A stretch of DNA of 32,566 nucleotides from Thermodesulfovibrionales bacterium (GTDB lineage Bacteria; Nitrospirota; Thermodesulfovibrionia; Thermodesulfovibrionales; UBA9159): contig DASRZP010000138.1 in the NCBI GenBank assembly GCA_035686305.1, positions 1 to 32,566 on the forward strand, given 5' to 3'. Position numbers and translations under genes: made by a program. Under the pieces are notes generated by a model, which made no database searches, was not told where the DNA came from, and worked only from the letters and a program-made list of their open reading frames with translations. Each line of letters opens with the position of its first letter. The stretch's first letter is position 1. This document shows positions 14,579-22,354 of this stretch, piece by piece.

Positions 14579-14663
14579 CTGAAAACCCTCCCCTCTTGCT
14601 ATCTCGATCCGCCTGAGGGCGGAACATCCCTCTCCGTCTCATCTAACAGAGAGACCATTTTCT

Positions 14664-16997
14664 TTAGATGACTCCCTGCTTCAGAGCGTGACAGCTTTTT
14701 TCATGAATATCGAGGCTTGCCGGCAGGACAATGGCGACCTCAGTGAATTCACCCTCGACGCTGTTTATGATAAGCTTCCCGTTATGTTTGTTCACAATGC
14801 TGTGGCTGATGCTCAACCCCAGGCCCGTGCCTTTACCGGTTGGTTTGGTCGAAAAGAAGGGGTTCTTCACCTTATCAAGGAGGGAAGCAGGGATCCCTGT
14901 GCCGTGGTCAAGAATGATGACCTGAAGAAAGGGTGAATCCTTGACGGTTATCTTTTCGCATGAGATCTCTATGACCTTCATTCCACCGGCGTCTGGATAT
15001 TTCTCGTTTAGGGCATAGCGCGCATTATTGATGATATTGAGAAATACCTGCTGAAGCTGCTGGGGACTTGCGTGTATCTCGGGAAGGGCTTCAGGAATGC
15101 GGAGAGCGGGAATGATCCCCTCCTTCCGCATCTGCGTCTCTATGAGGGAGAGTGAATCAGCGAGAATTCCTTCGATATGGCAGGGAACCATCTCTTCTTT
15201 CCTGTCGCGGGCAAAGACGAGAAGATTTCTGACGATCGCTGCGATGCGATTGCCCTCTCTCTTAATCCGCGTCGCAATATCATAGCCTTTGTCTTCTCCA
15301 TCGGCGCTGTTCATCAATATCTGGGCATAGTTGATGATGCCGTTGACGGGGTTGTTGATCTCATGGGCCACACCCGCAGCTAACTCCCCGATAGACGCAA
15401 GGTGGGCGGCCCGGATGGCCTCTGCCTGGAGCGCCAGTTTTTCGGTGATGTCGGAAACAACATCGATGACGCTGATGATCCTTCCATCTTCGTCCTTTAT
15501 GGGAAAAGACTTGTAGTCCCATATCCTTCCGTCGCTTGTCTGGTGTTGTGAGCTCTCTGATTCCCCGGTCCGGAAACTCTTCAGGACATGACAATTGTCG
15601 CAACTCGTGGTGCGGTTATGCCAGAGTTGGTAGCAGTATTGTCCGATAAGTTCAGACATTTCTCTGCCCATTACCGAAACGGCGCCTCTGTTTGCCCACA
15701 TGATCTTCAGGTCAGGGGAGAGCAACATAAGGAAGGGGTCCGAAATGGCATCGAGAAGGGTATTGAACTCCTGGTAGAGCTTGCGGAAGGTCTCTTCGAT
15801 GTGCTTGCGCTCGAGGATCTCAACCCGCAGTGCCTTGTTGACCTCGGTCAATTCAGCGGTCCGTTCGCGCACCCGGTTATCCAACTCGCGATGGGCCTTC
15901 TGAAGGGCCTCTTCCGCTACCATCCGTTCCGAGATTTCCCTCTGCAGTTGCTTCATCTGCCGCATATCCTGCCCGACAATCACGACGCCGATGAGATCTC
16001 CTCCCTTATCCTTGACGGCAGAACAGGAAATCATCACCGGGATCTCGTCACTCCCTTTGGTCTTATACCTCAGTTCGCCTGAGCATGTGCGGTTTGCGTC
16101 CTCTCTGATCTGCCGGAATTCTTCCCTGATGGAAGATCCCTCTGATAGTATTGCATCGAGGGGCTTACCGATCAACTCGTCCTCGTTATATCCGAGGAGG
16201 TCCATGGCCTGGCGGTTCACCTTGATGATGTTGCCTTCAGGATTGACCAGGACCAGTACGTCTATCATCTTCGAAATGATTTCATCAGCGGCAATGGACG
16301 GGGTAAGAATCATGAGCCTATAGTTCACCATCGAATACCATATCCCGAAGACCCACGTCAGGATGAGTATTGATGCGATCGACGGGAGAAGATGGATCTT
16401 CAAAGCAGGCAACAAACTGTCGGTTATCGCCGTTGTTATAAGAACAGGGAAGGCCGTTACAAAGATTACCCGGGCCTGTTTCTTCTTTCCCGCTGTCTTC
16501 GATCTCTTCCCCCACTGCAGAGTCAGCACAAGGCCGGTCAGAATAAAGACGGTATAGTAGAGCGCATAGAGCAGGAGACTTGCCTGGTTTGCAGGGGCTA
16601 CTTCGCACCATCCAAGTCCTCGGTAAATGAAGTCCTCAACGAGAAAGACGCCGGTTAACGCTTGATACGTAAAAACGAATCCCGGCAGGTAGAGCATGAC
16701 ATATGACCACCACTTCCTGAGGATCTCTTGATGCTCGGTGAGAAAGAGAAAAAAATGGAGGGCAACTCCCGGGAAAAGACACCAGCCCGGCGCTGATATC
16801 TTATACCAGAACCAGGCCGTCTCTTTATCGGGAGCGGAATACAGGAAGGTATAAGCGAAGGCCCAGACCGCAAAACAGAGACAGAGATAAGAAAAGGTCC
16901 TGCTCAAGGGGGATTTCTGGTCCAACCGAAGCGTGTAAATCCCGAGGTATGAGTAGACGATGAAGGCGAAGGAGGCAAAGAGGGAAAGTATATTCAT
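14664..16997 (-). CDS. Membrane histidine kinase with two PAS domains
   Basis: This 777-residue sensor kinase begins with about seven membrane helices in residues 1-225, resembling the 7TM histidine kinase N-terminal region. A first PAS domain (245-345) and a coiled-coil linker (350-405, rich in RERTAELTEVNKAL-like heptads) lead to a second PAS domain (410-520). That second PAS contains Cys455, Cys466 and Cys469 in QYCYQLWHNRTTSCDNCH, a pattern common in sensor proteins of anaerobes. The HisKA domain has the phospho-acceptor His545 (GVAHEINNP), and the ATPase domain shows the N box (NIINNARYAL, from 654), DHGTGIP (698-704), the F box (FFSTK) and GKGTGLGLS. It follows the PPC gene after 3 bases. 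The ligand is unknown; the cysteines suggest redox or metal sensing, as inference. Confidence 0.94.
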   Translation of the reverse strand: MNILSLFASFAFIVYSYLGIYTLRLDQKSPLSRTFSYLCLCFAVWAFAYTFLYSAPDKETAWFWYKISAPGWCLFPGVALHFFLFLTEHQEILRKWWSYVMLYLPGFVFTYQALTGVFLVEDFIYRGLGWCEVAPANQASLLLYALYYTVFILTGLVLTLQWGKRSKTAGKKKQARVIFVTAFPVLITTAITDSLLPALKIHLLPSIASILILTWVFGIWYSMVNYRLMILTPSIAADEIISKMIDVLVLVNPEGNIIKVNRQAMDLLGYNEDELIGKPLDAILSEGSSIREEFRQIREDANRTCSGELRYKTKGSDEIPVMISCSAVKDKGGDLIGVVIVGQDMRQMKQLQREISERMVAEEALQKAHRELDNRVRERTAELTEVNKALRVEILERKHIEETFRKLYQEFNTLLDAISDPFLMLLSPDLKIMWANRGAVSVMGREMSELIGQYCYQLWHNRTTSCDNCHVLKSFRTGESESSQHQTSDGRIWDYKSFPIKDEDGRIISVIDVVSDITEKLALQAEAIRAAHLASIGELAAGVAHEINNPVNGIINYAQILMNSADGEDKGYDIATRIKREGNRIAAIVRNLLVFARDRKEEMVPCHIEGILADSLSLIETQMRKEGIIPALRIPEALPEIHASPQQLQQVFLNIINNARYALNEKYPDAGGMKVIEISCEKITVKDSPFLQVIILDHGTGIPASLLDKVKNPFFSTKPTGKGTGLGLSISHSIVNKHNGKLIINSVEGEFTEVAIVLPASLDIHEKSCHALKQGVI

Positions 16998-17000
16998 GTC

Positions 17001-17435
17001 CTAGAGCTTGAGAAGGGTTAATCCCGACAACGGATCAAACTCCCTGACGGCTGTTACGCCGTTGATCTCCATAATCAGGGCCTCAAGCACGAGGAATGTT
17101 TCTGACTTTTCTCTCAGACACCCCACTTTTATGGAATCCCTCTTTCCAAAGGCGCCGTGAAAATGGACCTTCGGCTCTTCTCCCTGATAGAAGACCGTGC
17201 CGAAGCCGACTATCTCGTGGCTCTCGCCGAGTTCCCTCCAGACAGGGACGGGAGGCAACTCTTCGTTTTCAGGACCGACAACAATCTTCCCCTCGCGCAT
17301 CCCTCCGACGAGATAGAATGCGGCGGCCCGTATGTTCTCTTTCTTGACGATCGTGATGATGTTCCCCAAAACGTCTTCCTTATCCTCAAATCGGGATACT
17401 ATAACCCTGCCTATCTGACCAACCTGGTATTTCAT
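17001..17435 (-). CDS. PPC/DUF296 domain protein
   Basis: The 144-residue protein is a stand-alone PPC domain (plants and prokaryotes conserved, DUF296). In plants this domain is joined to AT-hook DNA-binding motifs; bacterial single-domain members form trimers and their role is not settled. Visible family features are the N-terminal strand VIVSRFEDKEDVLGNI, the AAAFYLVGGMREGKI block, EIVGFGTVF, and HFHGAFG with His91 and His93, which with His73 may bind a metal. No AT-hook is present. A GGAGGG site precedes the ATG. It is the first gene of an operon with the histidine kinase, whose start lies 3 bases after its stop, so it may act in the same signalling pathway, but the sequence does not show how. 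Confidence 0.9.
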   Translation of the reverse strand: MKYQVGQIGRVIVSRFEDKEDVLGNIITIVKKENIRAAAFYLVGGMREGKIVVGPENEELPPVPVWRELGESHEIVGFGTVFYQGEEPKVHFHGAFGKRDSIKVGCLREKSETFLVLEALIMEINGVTAVREFDPLSGLTLLKL

Positions 17436-17481
17436 GAAAGCCCTCCGCCCCTGTAGTTATAAGGATCACTGAGTACCCCAA

Positions 17482-17510
17482 ATCATACACGAAGTTTCCT
17501 AAAATCTCAA
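17482..17510 (-). promoter_or_regulatory. Candidate sigma70 promoter of the PPC-kinase-regulator operon
   Basis: On the minus strand TTGAGA (17510-17505), a 17-base spacer and TATGAT (17487-17482) form a good promoter. Transcription would begin near 17475, about 40 bases before the start codon at 17435. Confidence 0.5.
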
Positions 17511-17553
17511 ATGATTTCAGGCATGAGGAAGAGAAGGGTCCATTGCCGTCTCA

Positions 17554-17582
17554 TTGCTATTTAGAAGCCGATCTGGTATTAT
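17554..17582 (+). promoter_or_regulatory. Candidate sigma70 promoter of gspD
   Basis: TTGCTA at 17554-17559, a 17-base spacer and TATTAT at 17577-17582 fit the vegetative consensus well. Transcription would start near 17589, giving a leader of about 40 bases with GGAGGAG at 17616-17622 before the GTG start at 17631. It is back to back with the promoter of the PPC operon. Confidence 0.5.
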
Positions 17583-17630
17583 GGACGAATATGATTTCTG
17601 GACGGCAGACATGAAGGAGGAGCGTCCATA

Positions 17631-19802
17631 GTGTTTCTTCGTAGAGTCCTCATGACGCCTACCGCCGCAGGGCTTATCAGCATTGCATTATCAGGCGCCT
17701 TCCTTTTCTCGTTCCAGCTCATGCCTCTTTACGGGGAACAGGTTCCTCCGACGATGCCCCAGGCGCAGCCGAACAACCTCTTTGCGCCAGGTGCTCCATT
17801 GACTCAACCTCCTGCGAGACCGGTCCAGCAACCTTCTCAACCGGCGCCTCAGAGTCAGCCGGCAGGTCAGCCGACTTTCCCGATGCCTCAACCACAGCCG
17901 GTCCGGCCTCAGCAACAGCCTGCTCCGGCTTCTCAGCTTGCTCCTGTCCAACCCCAATTTCAGCCGCAGCAAATCGCGCCGCAGCCTGCTCCACCCGTTG
18001 CGACGAGACCTGCCGTTAAGAGGGGCGAAGTCAGCTTTAACTTCGATGACGCCGACGTTTTCTCGGTGATACAGACCATCTTTGGCGATGTCCTCAAGGT
18101 GAATTACATTGTGGACCCCAGTGTCAAGGGGAGGGTCAATTTCCGTTCCGTAGCGCCCGTTGCGAAAGAAGATGTTCTGCCTCTCATGGAAGTCATTTTG
18201 AGGCTGAACGGTATCGGCGTTGTCGAAGAAGGCGGCCTCTACAGGATCGTTCCTATTGCAGACATATCGAAGGAGCCTGCTCCCGTGGGAGTCGGGAGAG
18301 ATTCGGGAAAGGTCCAGATTACAGGAAAGGCACTGGTTCAGGTAGTGCCGGTGAAGTATGTCCAGTCCTCGGAGATGGTGCGGGTACTGACCCCGTTCCT
18401 CTCAAAAAATGCGGTGATTATCGACGTGCCCAAGAGCAATTACATCATCATATCCGACACCGATGCCAACGTGAGGCGGTTACTCCAGCTCGTCGATATC
18501 TTCGACAGCGAAGCGCTGAAGCAGATCACTCCACAGGTCTTTGTTTACGCTGTTCAGAACGGCAAGGCAAAGGACGTTGCTGCCTTGCTTCAGCAGATAT
18601 TCCTCGGTGCAAAGGCGCCGGCAGGTGCAGCCAAACCGGCGACAACACCACAACCGAGACCGGGACAGCCGGCTCAGCCTCCAACCGGTCAGCCTCAGGT
18701 ATCTATGGGTCAACCGACGGGAGAAGCCCTTGTCTCAGAGTCAACAAGGATAATCGCCGACGAGATTACAAACTCCATCATAATCCTTGCGACGCCTGAA
18801 GACTATGCACTTATGGCTGATACACTGACGAAGATCGATATAGCGCCGAGGCAGGTGATCATCGAAGGACTCATTGTCCAGGTAACTCTGACTGATAACC
18901 TCAGTTTCGGAACGACGTGGTCATTCAGTACCGATGTCAATATAAGCGGGTTGAAACCCTTCAAAAACCCGATCAACCTCAACGGGGACGTTACGACGGG
19001 TCAATCTGTGGACTCCTCCGGCAATTTAGTGCGGCCTTCAGGAGGAGGGTTCACATTTGTGGGCACGGACCCGACCGGTACTGTCAGGGCCGTCATTAGT
19101 GCCTTAGAAGATCAATCGAAGGCGAAGGTCCTGGCAGCGCCTCATATCCTTGTATCCGACAACCGGGAGGCGAGGATCCAGGTGGGATCTCAGATTCCGA
19201 TCGCTACATCAACGAGCGCTCAACCGACTGCAACGACCGTAGGCGGTGTAACTACGACAACTACAACGGCCGTCGTCGCCACTTCTACGATCCAGTACAA
19301 AGACATAGGTATCATCCTCAAGGTGAAACCCCAGGTGAATGACAGCGGGCTGATTGCCCTCGAGATATCACAAGAGATATCTTCTATAGGGGGGAGCGTG
19401 ACTGTCGGAGGCCTTCCCGAAATCACTATCAATAAGATAGAGGCGACAACGAATCTTGTAGCACAGGACAAGGAGACGATCGTTATCGGCGGACTCATAA
19501 GGGAAGATACATCAGCTGACAAGACTGGGATTCCCTTTTTGAGCAGGATCCCTATCATCGGTGCTCTCTTTGGTAACCAGAGTAATGTGAACACTAGAAC
19601 AGAACTCATCATCCTTCTCACTCCTCGTGTTGCAAGGAACCAGCAAGAGGCGCGGGAAGTGACATCGGATTATCTCGACAGGTATAAGGCCACGACCAAG
19701 GATAAAGATATAGATGATTTCATACGCGAAAGAAGTGAAAGAGAACAGGGCGGCAAGGATGCAGGAAGCAAGGCTCCCAAAAACAGTACCCCCCAGCCAT
19801 GA
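17631..19802 (+). CDS. gspD: Type II secretion secretin GspD
   Basis: GspD forms the outer membrane channel of the type II secretion system. The 723-residue protein starts with GTG, well spaced from GGAGGAG, and has a signal peptide to about residue 36. Residues 38-128 are an unusual Pro/Gln-rich linker. The N0 domain follows at 134-212 (VSFNFDDADVFSVIQTIF), then N1 at about 233-293 (VKYVQSSEMVRVLTPFLS), and one more N domain at about 300-404, interrupted by a second Pro/Gln-rich insert at 329-364. The secretin core covers 405-665, with the gate and beta-barrel pattern (ETIVIGGLIREDTSADKTGIPFLSRIPIIGALFG) and a Thr-rich loop near 540-547. It seems to have one N domain fewer than the usual four, by eye. 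The rest of the gsp genes lie 7.6 kb away on the opposite strand. Confidence 0.94.
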   Translation: MFLRRVLMTPTAAGLISIALSGAFLFSFQLMPLYGEQVPPTMPQAQPNNLFAPGAPLTQPPARPVQQPSQPAPQSQPAGQPTFPMPQPQPVRPQQQPAPASQLAPVQPQFQPQQIAPQPAPPVATRPAVKRGEVSFNFDDADVFSVIQTIFGDVLKVNYIVDPSVKGRVNFRSVAPVAKEDVLPLMEVILRLNGIGVVEEGGLYRIVPIADISKEPAPVGVGRDSGKVQITGKALVQVVPVKYVQSSEMVRVLTPFLSKNAVIIDVPKSNYIIISDTDANVRRLLQLVDIFDSEALKQITPQVFVYAVQNGKAKDVAALLQQIFLGAKAPAGAAKPATTPQPRPGQPAQPPTGQPQVSMGQPTGEALVSESTRIIADEITNSIIILATPEDYALMADTLTKIDIAPRQVIIEGLIVQVTLTDNLSFGTTWSFSTDVNISGLKPFKNPINLNGDVTTGQSVDSSGNLVRPSGGGFTFVGTDPTGTVRAVISALEDQSKAKVLAAPHILVSDNREARIQVGSQIPIATSTSAQPTATTVGGVTTTTTTAVVATSTIQYKDIGIILKVKPQVNDSGLIALEISQEISSIGGSVTVGGLPEITINKIEATTNLVAQDKETIVIGGLIREDTSADKTGIPFLSRIPIIGALFGNQSNVNTRTELIILLTPRVARNQQEAREVTSDYLDRYKATTKDKDIDDFIRERSEREQGGKDAGSKAPKNSTPQP

Positions 19803-20010
19803 CGAAGAACTCGCTTTGTTCGCAGTGTTTCAAAAAAAACACACCGGATACTAAAATGAACACAGTTTCCCGCGGCTTTCCCCGAAAAGAGGCTCAAAGA
19901 ATCATGTCTTAGAGTATGGCCTGATTTTTGCTAGCTATTCATTAAGAAGTTTGCGCTTTTGCAGGAAATATGAAACAATGTTCATGAGCGGTATGGACCC
20001 ACAGAAAGGC

Positions 20011-20039
20011 TTGACATACGGATTCTCTTTTAGTATATT
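20011..20039 (+). promoter_or_regulatory. Near-consensus sigma70 promoter of the lipoprotein gene
   Basis: A perfect TTGACA at 20011-20016, a 17-base spacer and TATATT at 20034-20039 make this the strongest promoter match in the window. Transcription would begin near 20046, only about 15 bases before the TTG start at 20061. Confidence 0.65.
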
Positions 20040-20060
20040 TTTTTACAGGTTGGAAGTGGC

Positions 20061-20516
20061 TTGCGTAAGCATGATATAACTTTTGAAAGAGTCGCATTTA
20101 CCTTTATTTTTTTCTTGATTATTTTTTCCGGATGTGCTAAAAAAGAGGCTATAAAAAGCGTAAGTGATGAAGAGGTTTTAAGAGGGCGGGTGACGGCTTA
20201 CTGGAACCATAAAGTGAAAGAAGAGTTCGATAGGAGCTATGAGTACGAGGATCCTCTCTATAGAAAAAAGGTTGGTCTCGTGAATTACATCAAGAGCTTT
20301 AATACCGAACGCGCAGGATGGACGAATTCCGCGGTAGAAGGCTTGAAAATCGAGAACGAGTCTGCTATAGTTGATATGAAGTTGAGGGTCAGGATTGTCG
20401 TGAAGCCTTCGAAGAATCTTGAGCAGGATGTTTTATTAAAGGAGAAGTGGGTAAAGGTTGACGGAATATGGTACCATGTTCCGCAGCAGTTTATGGAGCG
20501 TCGGAGCACTCATTGA
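20061..20516 (+). CDS. Small lipoprotein of unknown function (possibly NTF2-like)
   Basis: The 151-residue protein begins with TTG at 20061; there is no in-frame ATG before the hydrophobic segment. Residues 1-24 form a signal sequence and Cys25 (FSGC) is a likely lipidation site, although Phe at the third position before Cys is atypical. The mature part contains EEVLRGRVTAYWNHKVKEEF and ends LKEKWVKVDGIWYHVPQQF, the alternating strand pattern and closing Trp-rich strand seen in NTF2-like periplasmic domains. The family is not recognised. The gene is clearly richer in A/T than its neighbours, and stands alone between its own strong promoter and the next gene's promoter. A role at the inner or outer membrane in the neighbouring secretion system is possible but unsupported by sequence. 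Confidence 0.7.
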   Translation: MRKHDITFERVAFTFIFFLIIFSGCAKKEAIKSVSDEEVLRGRVTAYWNHKVKEEFDRSYEYEDPLYRKKVGLVNYIKSFNTERAGWTNSAVEGLKIENESAIVDMKLRVRIVVKPSKNLEQDVLLKEKWVKVDGIWYHVPQQFMERRSTH

Positions 20517-20604
20517 TCGTTAGGTGTTCCTTGGTGATGCAGAAGCCTTTACCGGAAAAAACTAGAAAAAGGAGGTGATGGGGACAGGAGGCAATAAGCA
20601 GTTC

Positions 20605-20632
20605 TTGACATAGAGTGTTTTTTCTGTCTAGT
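20605..20632 (+). promoter_or_regulatory. Candidate promoter of the 440-residue secreted protein
   Basis: A perfect TTGACA at 20605-20610 is followed after 16 bases by TCTAGT (20627-20632), which matches the -10 consensus at four of six positions. Transcription would begin near 20639, about 30 bases before the start at 20669. The -10 element is weak. Confidence 0.35.
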
Positions 20633-20668
20633 GAATCGGAGAATTTTATCAAAAAAGGAGGAAGGTAA

Positions 20669-21991
20669 ATGTCAAAGAAAGCAGTATTAATGGTTTTCGC
20701 GGTCATCCTGGTCGCCTTCGGCGCTGCATCAAGCGCTCTGGCTATCGATGGCCTGACGCCGGCTTTTCCGGCGTATGTGAACCCGGGCGGGCTCGGGGAC
20801 TCCCTTATCTATGGGTATTACAATGTAAGAGGTAATGTTGACCTCTTCAACGTCGTGAATACCTCCGCAATAGACGGTGCAAAGGTGAGGGTTGTATTCA
20901 GGGCAGGCAAGAATAGTGAAGAAGTTCTTGACTTCAGTGTATGTCTCAGCAAGGGCGATGTCTGGACCGCATTCCTTACTGACAGCGGCTCCACAGCAGA
21001 AATATGCCCGGTGTTCGATACGGATACGGTTACGGCTCCTCAGATACCGGCGTCATGTAAGACGTTCCAGATACCTTCTGGTTCAAGCCTTACCGCCGAC
21101 GACCTCAGGGAGGGCTATTTTGAAGTGCTCGGGCTGACATCGATCCCCGGGTATGACAAGAACAGTACCACCGCTAATGCTAACTGTATCAACGTCCCCG
21201 GCAATTGCATCAAGACAGAGGTGGACTGCGCAAACTGGCAGAGCACCACTGCGACACAGGGAACCCCAGCCCCTGTTTTTGATGTTCTCATGGGTAATAA
21301 CACCATCATTAATCTCAGCACCCTCGCTACTTACAGCTACAATGCAACGGCTATCGCATATCCCACTGTTGCAGCTCCAGTCATTGATCCGGGACCGGGC
21401 CAGGAGGTGAGCCTCGTTGATGTCGACGTTATCGGCTGTGGAGTGGAGCTCAGCTTGGCGAAGACGGATCTCATTTCACCGTTTGACATCATCTCTGGTC
21501 TCGGCGCTGGTACCGAGGTGATCGTCACATTCCCGACGAGGAGGGCGTGTCACGCTTCTGCCACAATTCCTGGTGGTACCGACCTCGGCTTAGGCAATGG
21601 CTCCGGCAATCTCTTCACATGCAAGTCTTTCACGGACAACACGACTACAGGCGCCAACAAGAAATGCGCCGTATACGCAACGCCTGTTAGCGTTGTTGCT
21701 CGTGACGACAAGGAGAATTCCCTCAACATCCTTAACTTCTCACCAGCAGGTCAGTCCACTCTGCCGAACGAGGTCAATGTCCTCAATATTGGCGGCAGCA
21801 AGATATGGACGAGCACCCTCGAAGTCGGTGTTAGTGTCGGCTCCTTCCAGCTTGGCTGGGTGGATATCGATCTCACGAACAGCACCACGGCTCCGGATGG
21901 GTTACCGGCGCTTGGCTACACCACGCAGGCCCTTGTGGGCGGTAGTGTAAGCTATATGGTGCCGACAGCGTATAAATCACTCATACCTTAA
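20669..21991 (+). CDS. Cysteine-containing secreted protein of unknown function
   Basis: The 440-residue protein has a clear signal peptide (residues 1-25, cleavage near ALA) and an AAGGAGG site before the ATG. The mature part has ten cysteines, an even number, concentrated in 90-200 and 250-340, for instance CINVPGNCIKTEVDC. It starts with a segment containing YGYYNVRGNVDLFNVVNTS, followed by AKVRVVFRAGKNSEEVLDF, which looks like a beta-sandwich. The remainder is rich in Thr, Asn, Ser and Gly with low charge, as in surface or extracellular proteins. It has no transmembrane segment after the signal, no catalytic motif I recognise, and no anchor. A strong terminator follows at once, and the good ribosome site suggests abundant expression. 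A T2SS substrate or surface-layer component would fit; that is inference. Confidence 0.8.
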   Translation: MSKKAVLMVFAVILVAFGAASSALAIDGLTPAFPAYVNPGGLGDSLIYGYYNVRGNVDLFNVVNTSAIDGAKVRVVFRAGKNSEEVLDFSVCLSKGDVWTAFLTDSGSTAEICPVFDTDTVTAPQIPASCKTFQIPSGSSLTADDLREGYFEVLGLTSIPGYDKNSTTANANCINVPGNCIKTEVDCANWQSTTATQGTPAPVFDVLMGNNTIINLSTLATYSYNATAIAYPTVAAPVIDPGPGQEVSLVDVDVIGCGVELSLAKTDLISPFDIISGLGAGTEVIVTFPTRRACHASATIPGGTDLGLGNGSGNLFTCKSFTDNTTTGANKKCAVYATPVSVVARDDKENSLNILNFSPAGQSTLPNEVNVLNIGGSKIWTSTLEVGVSVGSFQLGWVDIDLTNSTTAPDGLPALGYTTQALVGGSVSYMVPTAYKSLIP

Positions 21992-22011
21992 ACATATCAC
22001 GGTTACGCACA

Positions 22012-22050
22012 AGAGAGGTGAGGGATATTTCCCTCACCTCTCTTTTTTTT
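22012..22050 (+). terminator. Strong intrinsic terminator
   Basis: AGAGAGGTGAGGGA at 22012-22025 pairs perfectly with TCCCTCACCTCTCT at 22030-22043 around a 4-base loop, followed by seven T. It ends transcription of the 440-residue secreted protein. Confidence 0.93.
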
Positions 22051-22072
22051 CTCTCACTAAACGATTTTCATG

Positions 22073-22118
22073 GAGTGTCAAAAAAGGTTAATTGGCTGCC
22101 GGTTTTTGGCACTCTTTT
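22073..22118. other. Second long hairpin in the same gap
   Basis: GAGTGTCAAAAA (22073-22084) pairs with TTTTTGGCACTC (22103-22114) over 12 bases with one G-U pair, enclosing an 18-base loop and followed by TTTT. It is not needed as a terminator because a strong one precedes it. It may be a backup terminator or the remnant of a small repeat. Apart from this hairpin and a candidate promoter, the stretch from 22051 to 22354 holds nothing I can support, and it is AT-rich. Confidence 0.5.
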
Positions 22119-22275
22119 CGGAGGGAAGACCCTAGTCATTTGGAGGGGAAACGTTGATTCAGAGTTAAAATCAATGTGTTGTTCCGTATTGACCGCATCA
22201 CAAGTCTCCGTTAGTATCTCGCATGGAACTTGCTCTGTTATTTTTATTATGTTTATTTCACAATTACGTTACAGC

Positions 22276-22305
22276 TTGAATTATGATTAAGGATTCACTT
22301 AATAT
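22276..22305 (+). promoter_or_regulatory. Candidate promoter of the Ig-like secreted protein
   Basis: TTGAAT at 22276-22281 and TAATAT at 22300-22305 are separated by 18 bases. Transcription would start near 22312, leaving about 43 bases before the ATG at 22355. Confidence 0.4.
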
Positions 22306-22354
22306 AGAGAGGGTTACTTATCAGAACGAAGCATCTCGCATGAAGGAGGAAAAG

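Noticed and set aside
14608-14623. TCCGCC/GGCGGA hairpin between kinase and regulator genes
   Set aside because: Perfect but only 6 bases long with no T run; too short to call a terminator or repeat.
19825-19842. GTGTTT/AAACAC hairpin after gspD
   Set aside because: The loop is A-rich and no T run follows on the plus strand, so it is not a credible terminator for gspD.
22018-22290. Plus-strand open frame of 90 codons
   Set aside because: It begins inside the terminator of the upstream gene, has no ribosome site and its product has no recognisable features.
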